Source: Diphasiastrum complanatum (Eukaryota > Streptophyta > Lycopodiopsida > Lycopodiales > Lycopodiaceae). From it: DNA of 55,055 nucleotides. The stretch's first letter is position 1. Each line of letters starts with the position of its first letter. The stretch lies in assembly GCA_029204225.1 (NCBI GenBank), contig CM055108.1:20008773-20063827 (forward strand), in the 5' to 3' direction. Positions 11,092 through 20,511 of this stretch are shown here, one piece after another. A program made the translations under genes and the position numbers. Under the pieces are notes generated by a model. It was not told the origin of the DNA, searched no databases, and saw nothing but the letters and a program-made list of their open reading frames with translations.

Positions 11092-11355
11092 TGCTAGAAG
11101 TCAATGATAAACTTCATTGTTACACTTCTTAGTTATTGTTTACGATGTACTTTATTACTAGTTGTAACTAGTCGTAGGCTAGTCTAGTAGTCTACTCCTA
11201 GGTTCTCTCTCTCTATCAAGGTTCAGAGTTTGCATGTACATTTTACATTCAGTAGGTATTAGAGTGATTGAGTGATATTGTGTGTTCTTCTTTCGCCTCC
11301 CTACTTGGTGATTGCTTATGGTGAATGCTTGATGTTGCATATCTGATTCTTGACA
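11092..11355 (+). mobile_element. Ty1/copia LTR inserted in copia gag
   Basis: The segment starts TGCTAGAAGTCAATGATAAA and ends TTGACA, followed directly by TGGTATCATATC, a degraded initiator-Met tRNA primer-binding site. Its first 60 bp match, in inverse orientation, the truncated LTR at 24676-24740 (TGTTAGAAATCAATGATAAA...). That match gives the LTR start independently. At 264 bp it is a short copia LTR. The gag on its left flank is on the opposite strand, so this is a later insertion. Confidence 0.65.
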
Positions 11356-11368
11356 TGGTATCATATCT
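11356..11368 (+). promoter_or_regulatory. Degenerate primer-binding site (Met tRNA type)
   Basis: TGGTATCATATCT directly follows the CA end of the 11092-11355 LTR. The first eight bases match the TGGTATCAGAGC consensus used by plant copia elements; the rest has drifted. Confidence 0.55.
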
Positions 11369-11870
11369 GATCAGTGGATACAGCTTGTCACAGGCTCCGC
11401 AACGAAGTGAGAAAGTCCTTCACAGGAGGTGAAAGCTTGGAGAGACAAAAATGGCTGGAAGAAATCCTTCTTGATGTATTTTGCAGGTTTTGGAGCTCAC
11501 AATTATTAGTGGGGAATGAAGACACAGTCCCGGAGGCATCAAAAAGGCCAGGGCAGCATCAGACAGATTGAAAATCTGTTGAGTGGAAAAGGTTTTACAA
11601 TTTTTTTTTTAGTCTTTGTGAAAAGTGTCATTTGTTAGAGAGTTGTGCTAGAAATCTCTCATTTTTTTGTTTGGGGTACTGCAAATCACACCAAACAGTG
11701 TCTAGTACTGCCATTTAGAGCTTTGAGACTTTATACCTTTCATGTTACTAATATCTGTCTATTTGAACGATCACTCGTTTCGAAATCTAAGCAAAGAGGA
11801 GGCGGCGTAGCCGCCGCACCGAAGTAGAGATCTGGAATATTTTCTCTGAAAGTTCTTATATTCTCTCTTT
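11369..11870 (+). pseudogene. Leader and possible gag remnant after the LTR
   Basis: Downstream of the primer-binding site an ATG near 11450 begins MAGRNPS and then stops. Joining frames by eye gives short gag-like words (HNY..., GQGSIRQIENLLSGKGF), but no diagnostic motif survives. The position, just inside a 5' LTR, is the main support. Nothing recognisable follows from about 11640. Confidence 0.3.
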
Positions 11871-11871
11871 T

Positions 11872-11935
11872 TTCCATACCAATATCGGATCCAAGCACGC
11901 TAGCTGAAGAGAAATCCGAGCAGTCGTACTGTGAG
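11872..11935 (+). repeat. Isolated copy of the 80-bp repeat
   Basis: CCATACCAATATCGGATCCA, followed by a GCTGAAGAGAAATCCGAGCA block and GTCGTAC, matches the core of the tandem repeat at 12758-12945 but lies about 0.82 kb upstream of it. It appears separated from the array by an intervening sequence. Confidence 0.6.
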
Positions 11936-12242
11936 AAATTGGCAAAAATCTAGCTGGGTATTTTTTATGATAGAAGTTTGTAAGTGAATCTCACATGTGT
12001 GGAGGATGTTCCCACGTTGGAGAATTGTAAAGTAAATCAAAATGTTTGATATAGGGGTCTCATAGAATCTCATAGTCAAGCATTTAGGTGTAGGATGTTG
12101 ATAGGGTCAAATTTGGCATAAATGGCAAATTATCCATTTCCACTTGTAATGCCACTATTGAGCCAAAATAAGAGTAGGAGGCCAAACTCGTGACAATTAG
12201 AGTGTAGACAAGTGTAATGCTTTTGTTTGATGAAGTTTAAGA

Positions 12243-12400
12243 GGTCCAATAGGATTTAGAGGTGGAACCATGAGTGGTCCAATAGAATTTGAGGTTTGCT
12301 TGAAAATGGTCCGATAGAATTTAGAGGTGCATGGATCAATGGTCCAATAGGATTAAGAGGTGGAAAAGTGTGGTCCAATCATATTTAAGCATAGTGGTAG
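12243..12400 (+). repeat. 32-33 bp tandem repeat, five copies
   Basis: GGTCC(A/G)AT begins at 12243, 12276, 12308, 12341 and 12372, giving a 31-33 bp period. Most copies continue AGRATTTAGAGGTG. The array is degenerate but clearly in phase. It sits in non-coding sequence that may be LTR-derived. Confidence 0.7.
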
Positions 12401-12757
12401 CTCATGGATCTACTAGTATCATTGTACTCCTCATTTGGATCTAATTGATTTTGAGATTGAGTGGATTTTGAGTGTAAGTAACTTTCTAGCTTTCTCTCTC
12501 TACTCGAGAGCTATTGATGATTTTCACTCTCTACCCGAGGAGAGCAGCTTGTTTTTCCTTAGATTACTTTTGGAACACTTCCCACATGTGTGAGTGAGAG
12601 TTGGAAGTGATTGAAAGCATGTAGTAGTGTGTTTTTGCCATAGAATCAAAGATAGATCTTGATTCTCAATGTAGTCTTGATCTTGGTGCATCTACACACA
12701 TTAGGAGATCACAAGTACATGTTGTAGACACTCCACACATGTGAAATCAACACATGC

Positions 12758-12945
12758 ATCTGTGCTCCAGTCCGATATTGTCCATACCGATATCGGATCC
12801 AAACGCAGGAGCTAAAGAAAATTCCAAGCAATTGTACATCCGTGCTCCAGTCCGATATCACATGCTCCAATATCAGATCCACGTGCACAAGTTGAAGAGG
12901 ATCCTGAGCAGTCGTACTTCCATGCTCCTTTCCGATATTAGGTGT
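12758..12945 (+). repeat. 80-bp tandem repeat, about 2.3 copies
   Basis: Units start at 12758, 12838 and 12918 with (ATC/TTC)-x-GTGCTCCAGTCCGATAT. Each contains a GATATC-like block then GGATCCA and a GAGCAGTCGTAC-like end. The first and second units are complete at exactly 80 bp; the third breaks off after GATATTAGG. The upstream copy at 11872 belongs to the same family. Confidence 0.75.
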
Positions 12946-14269
12946 ACAACCAGAAAAATATACAGTTTTGTGGTGTGATAAACTACTTGATCTGGACTCA
13001 TATGTTCAGTAAAATGAAGATTGGCCTGCCCCCTACCTTGCCCTTCTTTGCCCCCATCATGTTGCCCTTCATTGCCAGGCGTTGCCCCCTAATGTTGAAG
13101 GGTTTATTTAGAATTTATACATAAGGGTCTGGATTTTTAGTTTAGGGGTTTCACATGAGGGGATTTGGTTTTAAATTTTAGGTTTTATAATTTTGTTTCA
13201 CCTTTCCCTAATTCCATTATTGCTTTGCATGTTTATTGGAAGATTAGTTTGAAAGTCTTTTACGAGCACTGATGATATACACCCAATGCCCATCATACAT
13301 GATGGCATAAGCATTTTAAATGAGGCACAACCATTTTTTGTACCCTTTCTATGGCACCTAAAAAACAGTTTCGTGAATTCATAAATCTCTGCTATGCCAT
13401 AAACCTCGTCTCAGATCCTCAACACATCCAACGTCTTGATTTGGAATGGTGTTTTGCTTCTAACCATTTTACTTGATAACTCTGAATGGGCTAACTTAGT
13501 TTCTATAAGAATTAGAATTGAGGCCCTAATTTTTGCCAACTTTTGATAATCGGCGCAATAGTTCTTAGCAAAATCGAAGCCTGATGCCCGCCACACTTGT
13601 AAGAGGCTTCATTTCTACTCAAGGAATGAAGGAACATACCCATTCCTTAAGAACTGAATGCACATTCCCATGGAACATATCTCCGTACTTTTGAGTTCTT
13701 CAAACTTGGATTCTAGTGAAGAAAGTATTCTCTTTGCTGGCAGACGCATTCTCAAGTCAGACATACATATCAAAGGCACTTCACTAATTCTATGTAGAAT
13801 TACCATTTCTTTTTTGTTCAAATCACATACATTCCTGTGTGGAATTACCCTTTCTTTTTCGTTCAAATCACAAGAAAGTGGGCACATATTTGTTCGAATC
13901 ACAAAAAAGTGGGCACATGTTTGTTCACCATTTATAGATCAAGGCACCTATTTTGGCCTCACTCCTTAATCACATCGTCAATTTTGGTTTTCCTCTGTCA
14001 TGGTGCAGCAATATCATCCGTCCAATCAAGAGTGGCAACCCCATGAAACCTGGTAACTAGTGCACCACCAATACGATTGGGCACATTGTGGCTAAGCTTT
14101 ATGGTATCATACTTTAGACAATGGTTACTGGTGAGTAAGACACGAAGATCACATGCCTTGGTCGGGCCGATTTCATGGCACAACATTCCACCACTGAAAA
14201 AAATGTGTTCACACTTGGCTATCGTTAAGAAGGCCAGGTCTACAGATGAGAGATCTCATTGTTGTTTTC
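12946..14269. other. No supportable gene
   Basis: Short frames occur on both strands (for example minus 13615-13902, with repeated DLN-K-E words that derive from a local duplicated sequence at 13800-13890). None shows a domain. A CCCTTCTTTGCCCCC-like imperfect triplication lies at 13027-13095. Confidence 0.45.
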
Positions 14270-14800
14270 TATATTTCCAAAAGCTGTTGACTTGGTTTGG
14301 CAAAAAAGCTATCAACCGGAATGGTGATCTTGGCTTCAGGCTTGGTGGTATAGTCATTCCATTCTAGTTTATGCTAACAATGTGGCATTAATTTCTCCTT
14401 TGGGTGAGGGGTCACAACAACATTTGGATATGTTACGGGTGTTTGGAGATACCTTTGATTCGATTGTGCATACCGAGAGAATCCAGATTATGGTTTTTAA
14501 TAACTCCAGGGTCTTTATGAGTCGACAGGTGTTTACTCTAGGTGGACAATCACTAGAGGTGGTATCCTCTTGTACCCATGTGGGGACATCCTTCATTGGG
14601 CCAATTTTCAAAATGAGATAGGCCACCACAATTACATTGCAAAAGGATCATGCTTCTTGGTTAGTCTTATGGACTTTAGCATTGCCTCCAGTTTACTTTG
14701 GTTCAATTACAAGTTTGTGGAGACTAGTCACTTCTAATCCTCACAATGTCATGAGCAAGCTTTGCCTTTTATGCACGTTGGCGGAGGTGGAGTCATTTCT
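14270..14800 (+). pseudogene. Non-LTR (LINE-type) reverse transcriptase fragment
   Basis: The plus strand reads GFRLGGIVIPF, then after a frameshift LVYANNVALISPLGEG at 14367-14414, followed by QQHLDMLRVFGD, QIMVFNNSR, FTLGGQSLEVVSSCTHVGT and SFIGPIFKMR. That order (catalytic box, helix, KxxVF-like motif, then LGV-like motif) is the thumb side of a LINE RT. The catalytic YADD box has become YANN, so both metal-binding acids are lost. Similar words (LQKDHASWLVLWTL, VMSKLCLLCTL) continue in a neighbouring frame to about 14800. LINE RT primes at nicked target DNA. Both ends of the element are missing. Confidence 0.75.
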
Positions 14801-16150
14801 TGTTTAGATGCCTTGTTAATTAAGAGATCAGGGTATTCTACCATTGTCTTTTCCATGCTTCTCTAGCCACACTTTGCTCACTGATTTCATATGTAGACCC
14901 TAGATGTGTGACCCTAATGCTATGCAAGATGTTACTGCATTGTAGAGATATGTGTCAGAGAATATGAACACCAAGATCCCCTACAAACATATTACCTCCT
15001 TCTCAAGGAGATGCTCTAGAGAAGACCTTGAAGCTGAGACATTGTTTCCTCATGGTTTCCTCTTCAATACTTCCATCATCATCTATCCATTGCGATATGA
15101 TATCTACTACATAGCTCCACATAGTTGTTGTACAACTCTATTTAAACTGTACTTTATATTATCATCTTCCAAATATATCATTTATGAGAGTAAAGTAAGA
15201 ATCTTATTAGTTTTTCTACTTTAGTCTTTTGATCCAGTAGTTGCTTTGTTTTTGGAGACATTTATATGCTCCTTTTTAGAATATATCATACTTGAGGTGT
15301 ACGTACTTGGCCTTATCTCCCTTTTAGCATTAAAAGACATTATAAAAGTCTCTCTTTCTTTCTTTCTCACATACGTTGTTGCTTCTAACCTATCTCAACC
15401 TAAAGCTTAGTCCAAGTTTCATCTTCAAAACCAAAGCTTCATTGCACCAGAATCTTGATCAAAGAAAATCTGACAACCTGATAACAAACGAAGTACAAGA
15501 AGGTCAAACAATGGAGACCACCACGTAAATCGATAGCAATGAGAGGAGGCAAGGCCTTTTGGAAGGGATTCCAAGATAAAGTATAGTAAGGCATAGCCTC
15601 CGAAACAATAAAAGGCATAATATTGAACAAGGGCATTGAAACTAATAGATTTGCAAAGAATTTAGGCATTAGTTTGTTGTTTGAAACATAGGAACATGGA
15701 AGTTCTAAGTTGTAATTGAAGGGTATCATCACTATAATAAAGAAGGTAATAAAAGCAGAGATCGTGGAATGGCTTCCCATGATCATGACTCACCTAAAAA
15801 ACAATTAAATTGTGAAAAGAATTTCCAAGAAAAAAATAACCGAGTGAGACAATACCTCTTAAAGTATAGGAACTATAGCTGCAACTCTTCATGCCCATTG
15901 ATGTGAAATGTCTAGATTCCACTATGACAATAACACAAACAAGCTTGCAACTATAATTCTTCTATTTGTCAAGTTTCTCCATTTTTTGGTACGCAAATAA
16001 CCATGATTCCTCCCATATGCCAAGGAACAATTGAATGACCCTAACTTGGAACCATTGAAGGACATCAGTAGCATTATAGAATGTTATTATGCATGTGGAT
16101 ACATGCCTGCTAGGATCCAACGTCACCATCATTCATCATTTTCCCCACTT
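14801..16150. other. No supportable gene
   Basis: Scattered short frames occur. The longest, minus 15439-15786 (115 codons), is hydrophobic and matches nothing I know; it shows no start context, neighbours or motif. TCTCTTTCTTTCTTTCTC at about 15352 is simple sequence. Confidence 0.45.
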
Positions 16151-16159
16151 TCTGTTTTG

Positions 16160-19057
16160 GCCAATGGGAAACATCAAGGGAAAATCCGTAGTAACAAACT
16201 GGCCTATGAACGGCCAAGCACGGTGTCTTGCAATGCCCATGGAAAGTCTAGGCCTCGACAAGCTTTATGGATAGTGGAAATGTATTGACCAAGGGGATAG
16301 TGGTACTGGCCAATGGGGAACGTCAAGACGAATCAACAATAACAAACCGGTCTATCAACGGCCAAGTATGGAATCTGGAACGCCCTCCAGACCCAAACAT
16401 GATTTAGGAAAAGTGGGACGGTATAGACCAAAAACTGGTTGTTATTAGTTAGATACATTCGGAGAGTGTGGTCACAGGTTCGTGAATCCAATACGAATAG
16501 AACGGACCCGTTCTTGCCCATTCTGGCCTCGATTGCCAAGAAATGCCCTATGGGCCACAAAGACCGCTATTAGGGCATAGCAAATGGGTTGAGTTTTGAC
16601 TCTCCGGTCGATGGGTCCAATACCTTCGAACGAAGTCAATTTTTGCAGCTTTCTAATTCGGCCAGTGGAGAATGTGATGATGAATCTACAGTAACAAACC
16701 GGTCTCTAAATGGACATGTATGGAATCTGGAATGCTCGTCTAAAGTCCAGGCCCAAACAAGATTTAGGAAAAGTAGGATGGTATGGACCAGGAACTGGTC
16801 GAAATTAGTCGTCAACGTTTGGAACACTGGACCAGAAATTGTCACAGGTTTTTGAATCCGATACGGACCAAACGGACTCGTTCTGGCACATTTTTGGCCT
16901 CGTTTGCCAAGAAAGACCCTGTGGGTCACAAAGAAGTCTATTAGGGCATAACAAATGGCTTAGGTTGCGACTCCCCGATCGATGGGTCCAATACCTTCGA
17001 ACGGATTCAGTTTTTGCGGCTTTCTATTTCGTACAGAGGGGAACGTCAAGACGAATCCTGGGTAACAAACCGGTCTCTCAACGGCCAAGTACGGAATCTG
17101 GAACGCTCGTCCAAAGTCTAGGCCCAAACAAGATTTAGAGAAAGTGGGACGCTATGGACCGAGAACTGGTCTGAATGAGCCATTGACGTCTGGAACGTCG
17201 GATGGGGGGTGGTCACAGGTTTGTGAATCCGATACAAACCACACGGACCCATTGTCGCTCATTTTTGGCCTCGTTTGCCAAGAAACGTCCTATGGGCCAC
17301 AAAGAACTCTATTAAGGCATAGCAAATGGGCCAAGTTGCGATTCTCCGGTCAATGGGTCCAATACCTTCAAACGGAATCGGTTTTTGCAGCTTTCTAATT
17401 TAGCCAAGGGGAACGTCAAGACGAATCCATAGTAACAGACCAGTCTCACAATGACGAAGTACAAGATTTGGAACACTCGTCCAAAGTCTGGGCCCAAACA
17501 AGATTTAGAGAAAGTGGAACGGTATGGACCAGGAACTGGTCGAAATTAGTTGTCGACATTCGGAACATCGGACGGGAAATTGTCACAGGTTTGTGAATCC
17601 GATACAAACCGAACGGACCCGTTGTCGCTCATTTTTGGCCTCGTTTGCCAAGAAACACCCTGTGGGCCACAAAGAAGTCTATTAGGGCATAAGAAATGTG
17701 TCAAGTTGTGACTCTCCGATCGATGGGTCCAATACCTTCAAATAAATTCTGTTTTTTCGGCTTTCTATTTTGGCTAGTGAGGAACGTGAAGACAAATCCA
17801 CAGTAACAAACAGGTCTCACAACGGCCAAGTACAGAATCTGGAATGCCCGTCCAAAGTCCAGGCCCACACAAGATTTAGGAAAAGTGAGACGGTATGGAC
17901 CAGGACCTGGTCGAAATTAGTCATCGACGTTCGGAACGTCGGACGGGAAATTGTCACAGGTTTGTGAATCCGATACAAACTGAACGGATCCGTTGTCGCA
18001 CATTTCTGGCCTCGTTTGCCAAGAAATGCCCTGTGGGCCACAAAGAAGTCTGTTAGGGCATAACAAATGGCTTAAGTTGCGACTCTCTGGTGGATGGGTC
18101 CAATACCTTCGAACATATTTAGTTTTTGCGGCTTTCTATTTCGCTCGTGGGGAACGTCAAGACTAATCCACAGTAACAAACAGGTCTCACAACGACCAAG
18201 TACACAATCTGGAACGCCCTTTCAAATCCAGGCTCAAACAAGATTTAGGGAAAGTGGGACGCTATGGACTAGGAACTGGTCGGAATGAATCGTTGATGTA
18301 CGGAATGTCGGATGAGAAATTGTCACAGGTTTTTGAATTTGATACAAACCGAACGGACCCGTTGTTGCACATTTCTGGCCTCGTTTGCCAAGAAACACCA
18401 TGTGGGCCACAAAGAAGTCTATTAGGGCATAACAAATGTGTCAAGTTGTGACTCTTCGGTCGATGAGTCCAATACCTTCAAACAGATTTAATTTTTCCGG
18501 CTTTCTATTTCGGCAAGTGAGGAACGTGAAGACGAATCCATAGTAACAAATAGGTCTCACAACGGTCAAGTACAGAATATGGAACGCCCTTTCAAAGTCC
18601 AAGCTCAAACAAGATTTAGAGAAAGTGGGACGCTATGGACCAGGAATTGGTCGGAATGAGTCGTTGATGTATGGAATGTCGGACGAGAAATTGTCATAGG
18701 TTTATGAATCCGATACGAACAGAACGAAGCCTTTTTTGCTCATTTTTGGTCTCGTTTGGCAGGAAATGCCCAGTTGGCCACAAAGACCACCATTAGGGCA
18801 TAACAAAGGGGTTAAATTTTGACGCTCCGGTCGATGGATCCAATACCTTCGAATGGAGTCGATTTTTGTGGCCTTCTATTTCGGCCAATGGGGAATGTCA
18901 AGACGAATCCACAATAACAAACCGGTCCCTAAATGGACAAGTAAGTAATCTGGAATGCCCAAGATTTAGGGAAAGTGGGACGGTATGGACCAGGAACTGG
19001 TCGAAATTAGTCGTCGACGTTCGGAACGCCGGACGGGAAATTGTCACAGGTTTGTGT
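16160..19057. repeat. Satellite array, unit about 370 bp
   Basis: The start of each unit, GGGGAACGTCAAGACGAATC or a close variant, lies at about 16315, 16667, 17038, 17408, 17779, 18149, 18519 and 18890. That is a period of 352 once and 370-371 thereafter. Every full unit carries the same ordered blocks: AGTAACAAACCGGTCTC, AACGGCCAAGTA, AACAAGATTTAG, GGACCAGGAACTGGTCG, AAATTGTCACAGGTTTGTG, TTTGGCCTCGTTTGCCAAGAA, GGGCCACAAAGAAGTC and GATGGGTCCAATACCTTC. There are about seven full units, a partial last one ending at about 19057 (with a 35-bp internal deletion near 18961), and a diverged partial copy at 16160-16260. The many open frames inside are shadows of the repeat. The strand shown is arbitrary. 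Confidence 0.93.
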
Positions 19058-19130
19058 ACACAGATTCACTGAATCTGTGATGGGAAATTGTCATAGGTTT
19101 GTGTTCACAGATTCACTGAATCTGTGAACA
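19034..19130. repeat. Satellite edge: duplicated block with palindromes
   Basis: GGGAAATTGTCAYAGGTTTG, plus a 12-bp inverted repeat, occurs twice in tandem here (period about 47 bp). The inverted repeat in the second copy is TTCACAGATTCA / TGAATCTGTGAA around a single C, at 19104-19128. The first copy has a 10-bp stem at 19059-19079. This is where the satellite ends and unique sequence begins. Confidence 0.8.
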
Positions 19131-20511
19131 TGTTTCTTCTTTTTCGTTTTTTATCTCTTTTCTTTTCTTGGATTACTTACTTCTATTGTTACGGTTCTTG
19201 TGGTTCTTCTTCTTATTAGATATGTTACAGAGCAGAAGCGTTACTCAGGTTTCATTACATATTCTTAGCCTGTTAGTGGGTAACTCAAATCCGATACTCA
19301 GCTACATGCAAGAAACCAATCATGTAACCATCTACAGCTCAAGAAGATCAACGTTTAGCGTAGAGAGCGATCCTACTACTAACTACTAAATCAGAAAACA
19401 ATCAAGAACTAGATTAGCTACTGAAAACAAGATTCAAGAAACAAGAACAAGATACAAGAAATAAGATTCCTAGCAGTATTTTAACAATTTAAGAATCAAG
19501 AAACACTCATCATTTGATGCTTAGATTACTCAAGAACAATCAAGAAATGGCTGCAAGGGAGTATGCAAGATCTATGCCACAAACTAGCCTATCTAGTTTA
19601 CTTGAATGCTGATTACTACAAGATTCCACAAGCAAGAACTGAATGCTAATCCACAACTAAACAAGAAACAAGAACCTAGTTAATCCACAATGCAAAGGAA
19701 TAAATCATGCTCATAGAAATATCACTCAAGGTCATTGCCATGAACAAGGAGCTAAGCTATCATCAAGAACTCATGGAGGATCCTCTTTATTTGCTCAAGA
19801 GAACTTGATAATACAATCAAAGCTCCCTCACAAGAGAGGGGGGCCCTTAAATAAGCAAGAAGGCTGCCCATGTGGAGCCCATGTGGCAATTCCACTAAAT
19901 TAGAATTACATGTGGAATTTGCCCTTCCACTAAAGGTCACCATCAAAAGGTGGCTCACTCTAACTAATTTAAGGGGGGTCTACCTTTATTTACAATGCCT
20001 AGGAAACATTACTAGCTCCTACATGGTCATTCCTTCTTTGGGATACACCATGTAGGCTCACATAGTTACTGTCTTCCTAGCTAGTATTTCCTCGGCTCTC
20101 ATGCTTGGCTCTCAGCTTTTTCTGCTCTCTTCCTTTTGAGACCTCCTCGGTCATGGGTGAGAGACAACTTGTGTCTTCAGCTTGGCTCGACACTAGAGAA
20201 TCGACTAGCATTATCCACCCCTAAACTATTGCAGGACCCACTGCAACACCGGTGATGTCTTCCGCTTGACACTTGGAAAAGTGTGGATTTTCGTTTGCTT
20301 CCGTAAAACCAGGTGCTTATTATCTGCAAAATTTATTCGCCAAAGTTGGAAGTCTCTCAATTGGCCGCTACATACCAGCCATGGATCTGCAATATTCGGC
20401 ACTTTCCTGCACGCAGAGATCGGCACTTGACTTGTATTTATGCCCGAAGTCTAGCAATTGTAGCCTCAGATCATCCGGGGAGGTTCTCTCTGTAATTCCC
20501 AGAATGACTGG
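19131..20511. other. No supportable gene
   Basis: Unique-looking sequence with repeated AAGAACAAGA/CAAGAAACAAG words between 19430 and 19700 and no domain-bearing frame on either strand. The frames at 20226-20515 lie just past the end of the decayed minus-strand ORF and match nothing. Confidence 0.45.

Noticed and set aside
15439-15786. Hydrophobic 115-codon minus-strand frame as a membrane protein gene
   Set aside because: No family, no neighbouring exon and AT-rich composition that easily yields Phe/Ile/Leu codons.
16589-18451. Many open frames of 60-100 codons on both strands (for example 16589-16855, 16839-17138, 17770-17967)
   Set aside because: They recur with the satellite period and differ in frame between units; they are shadows of the 370-bp repeat.
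12230-19130. CRISPR array
   Set aside because: The repeats here are contiguous or satellite-like, without unique spacers between identical short repeats, and the DNA is eukaryotic.
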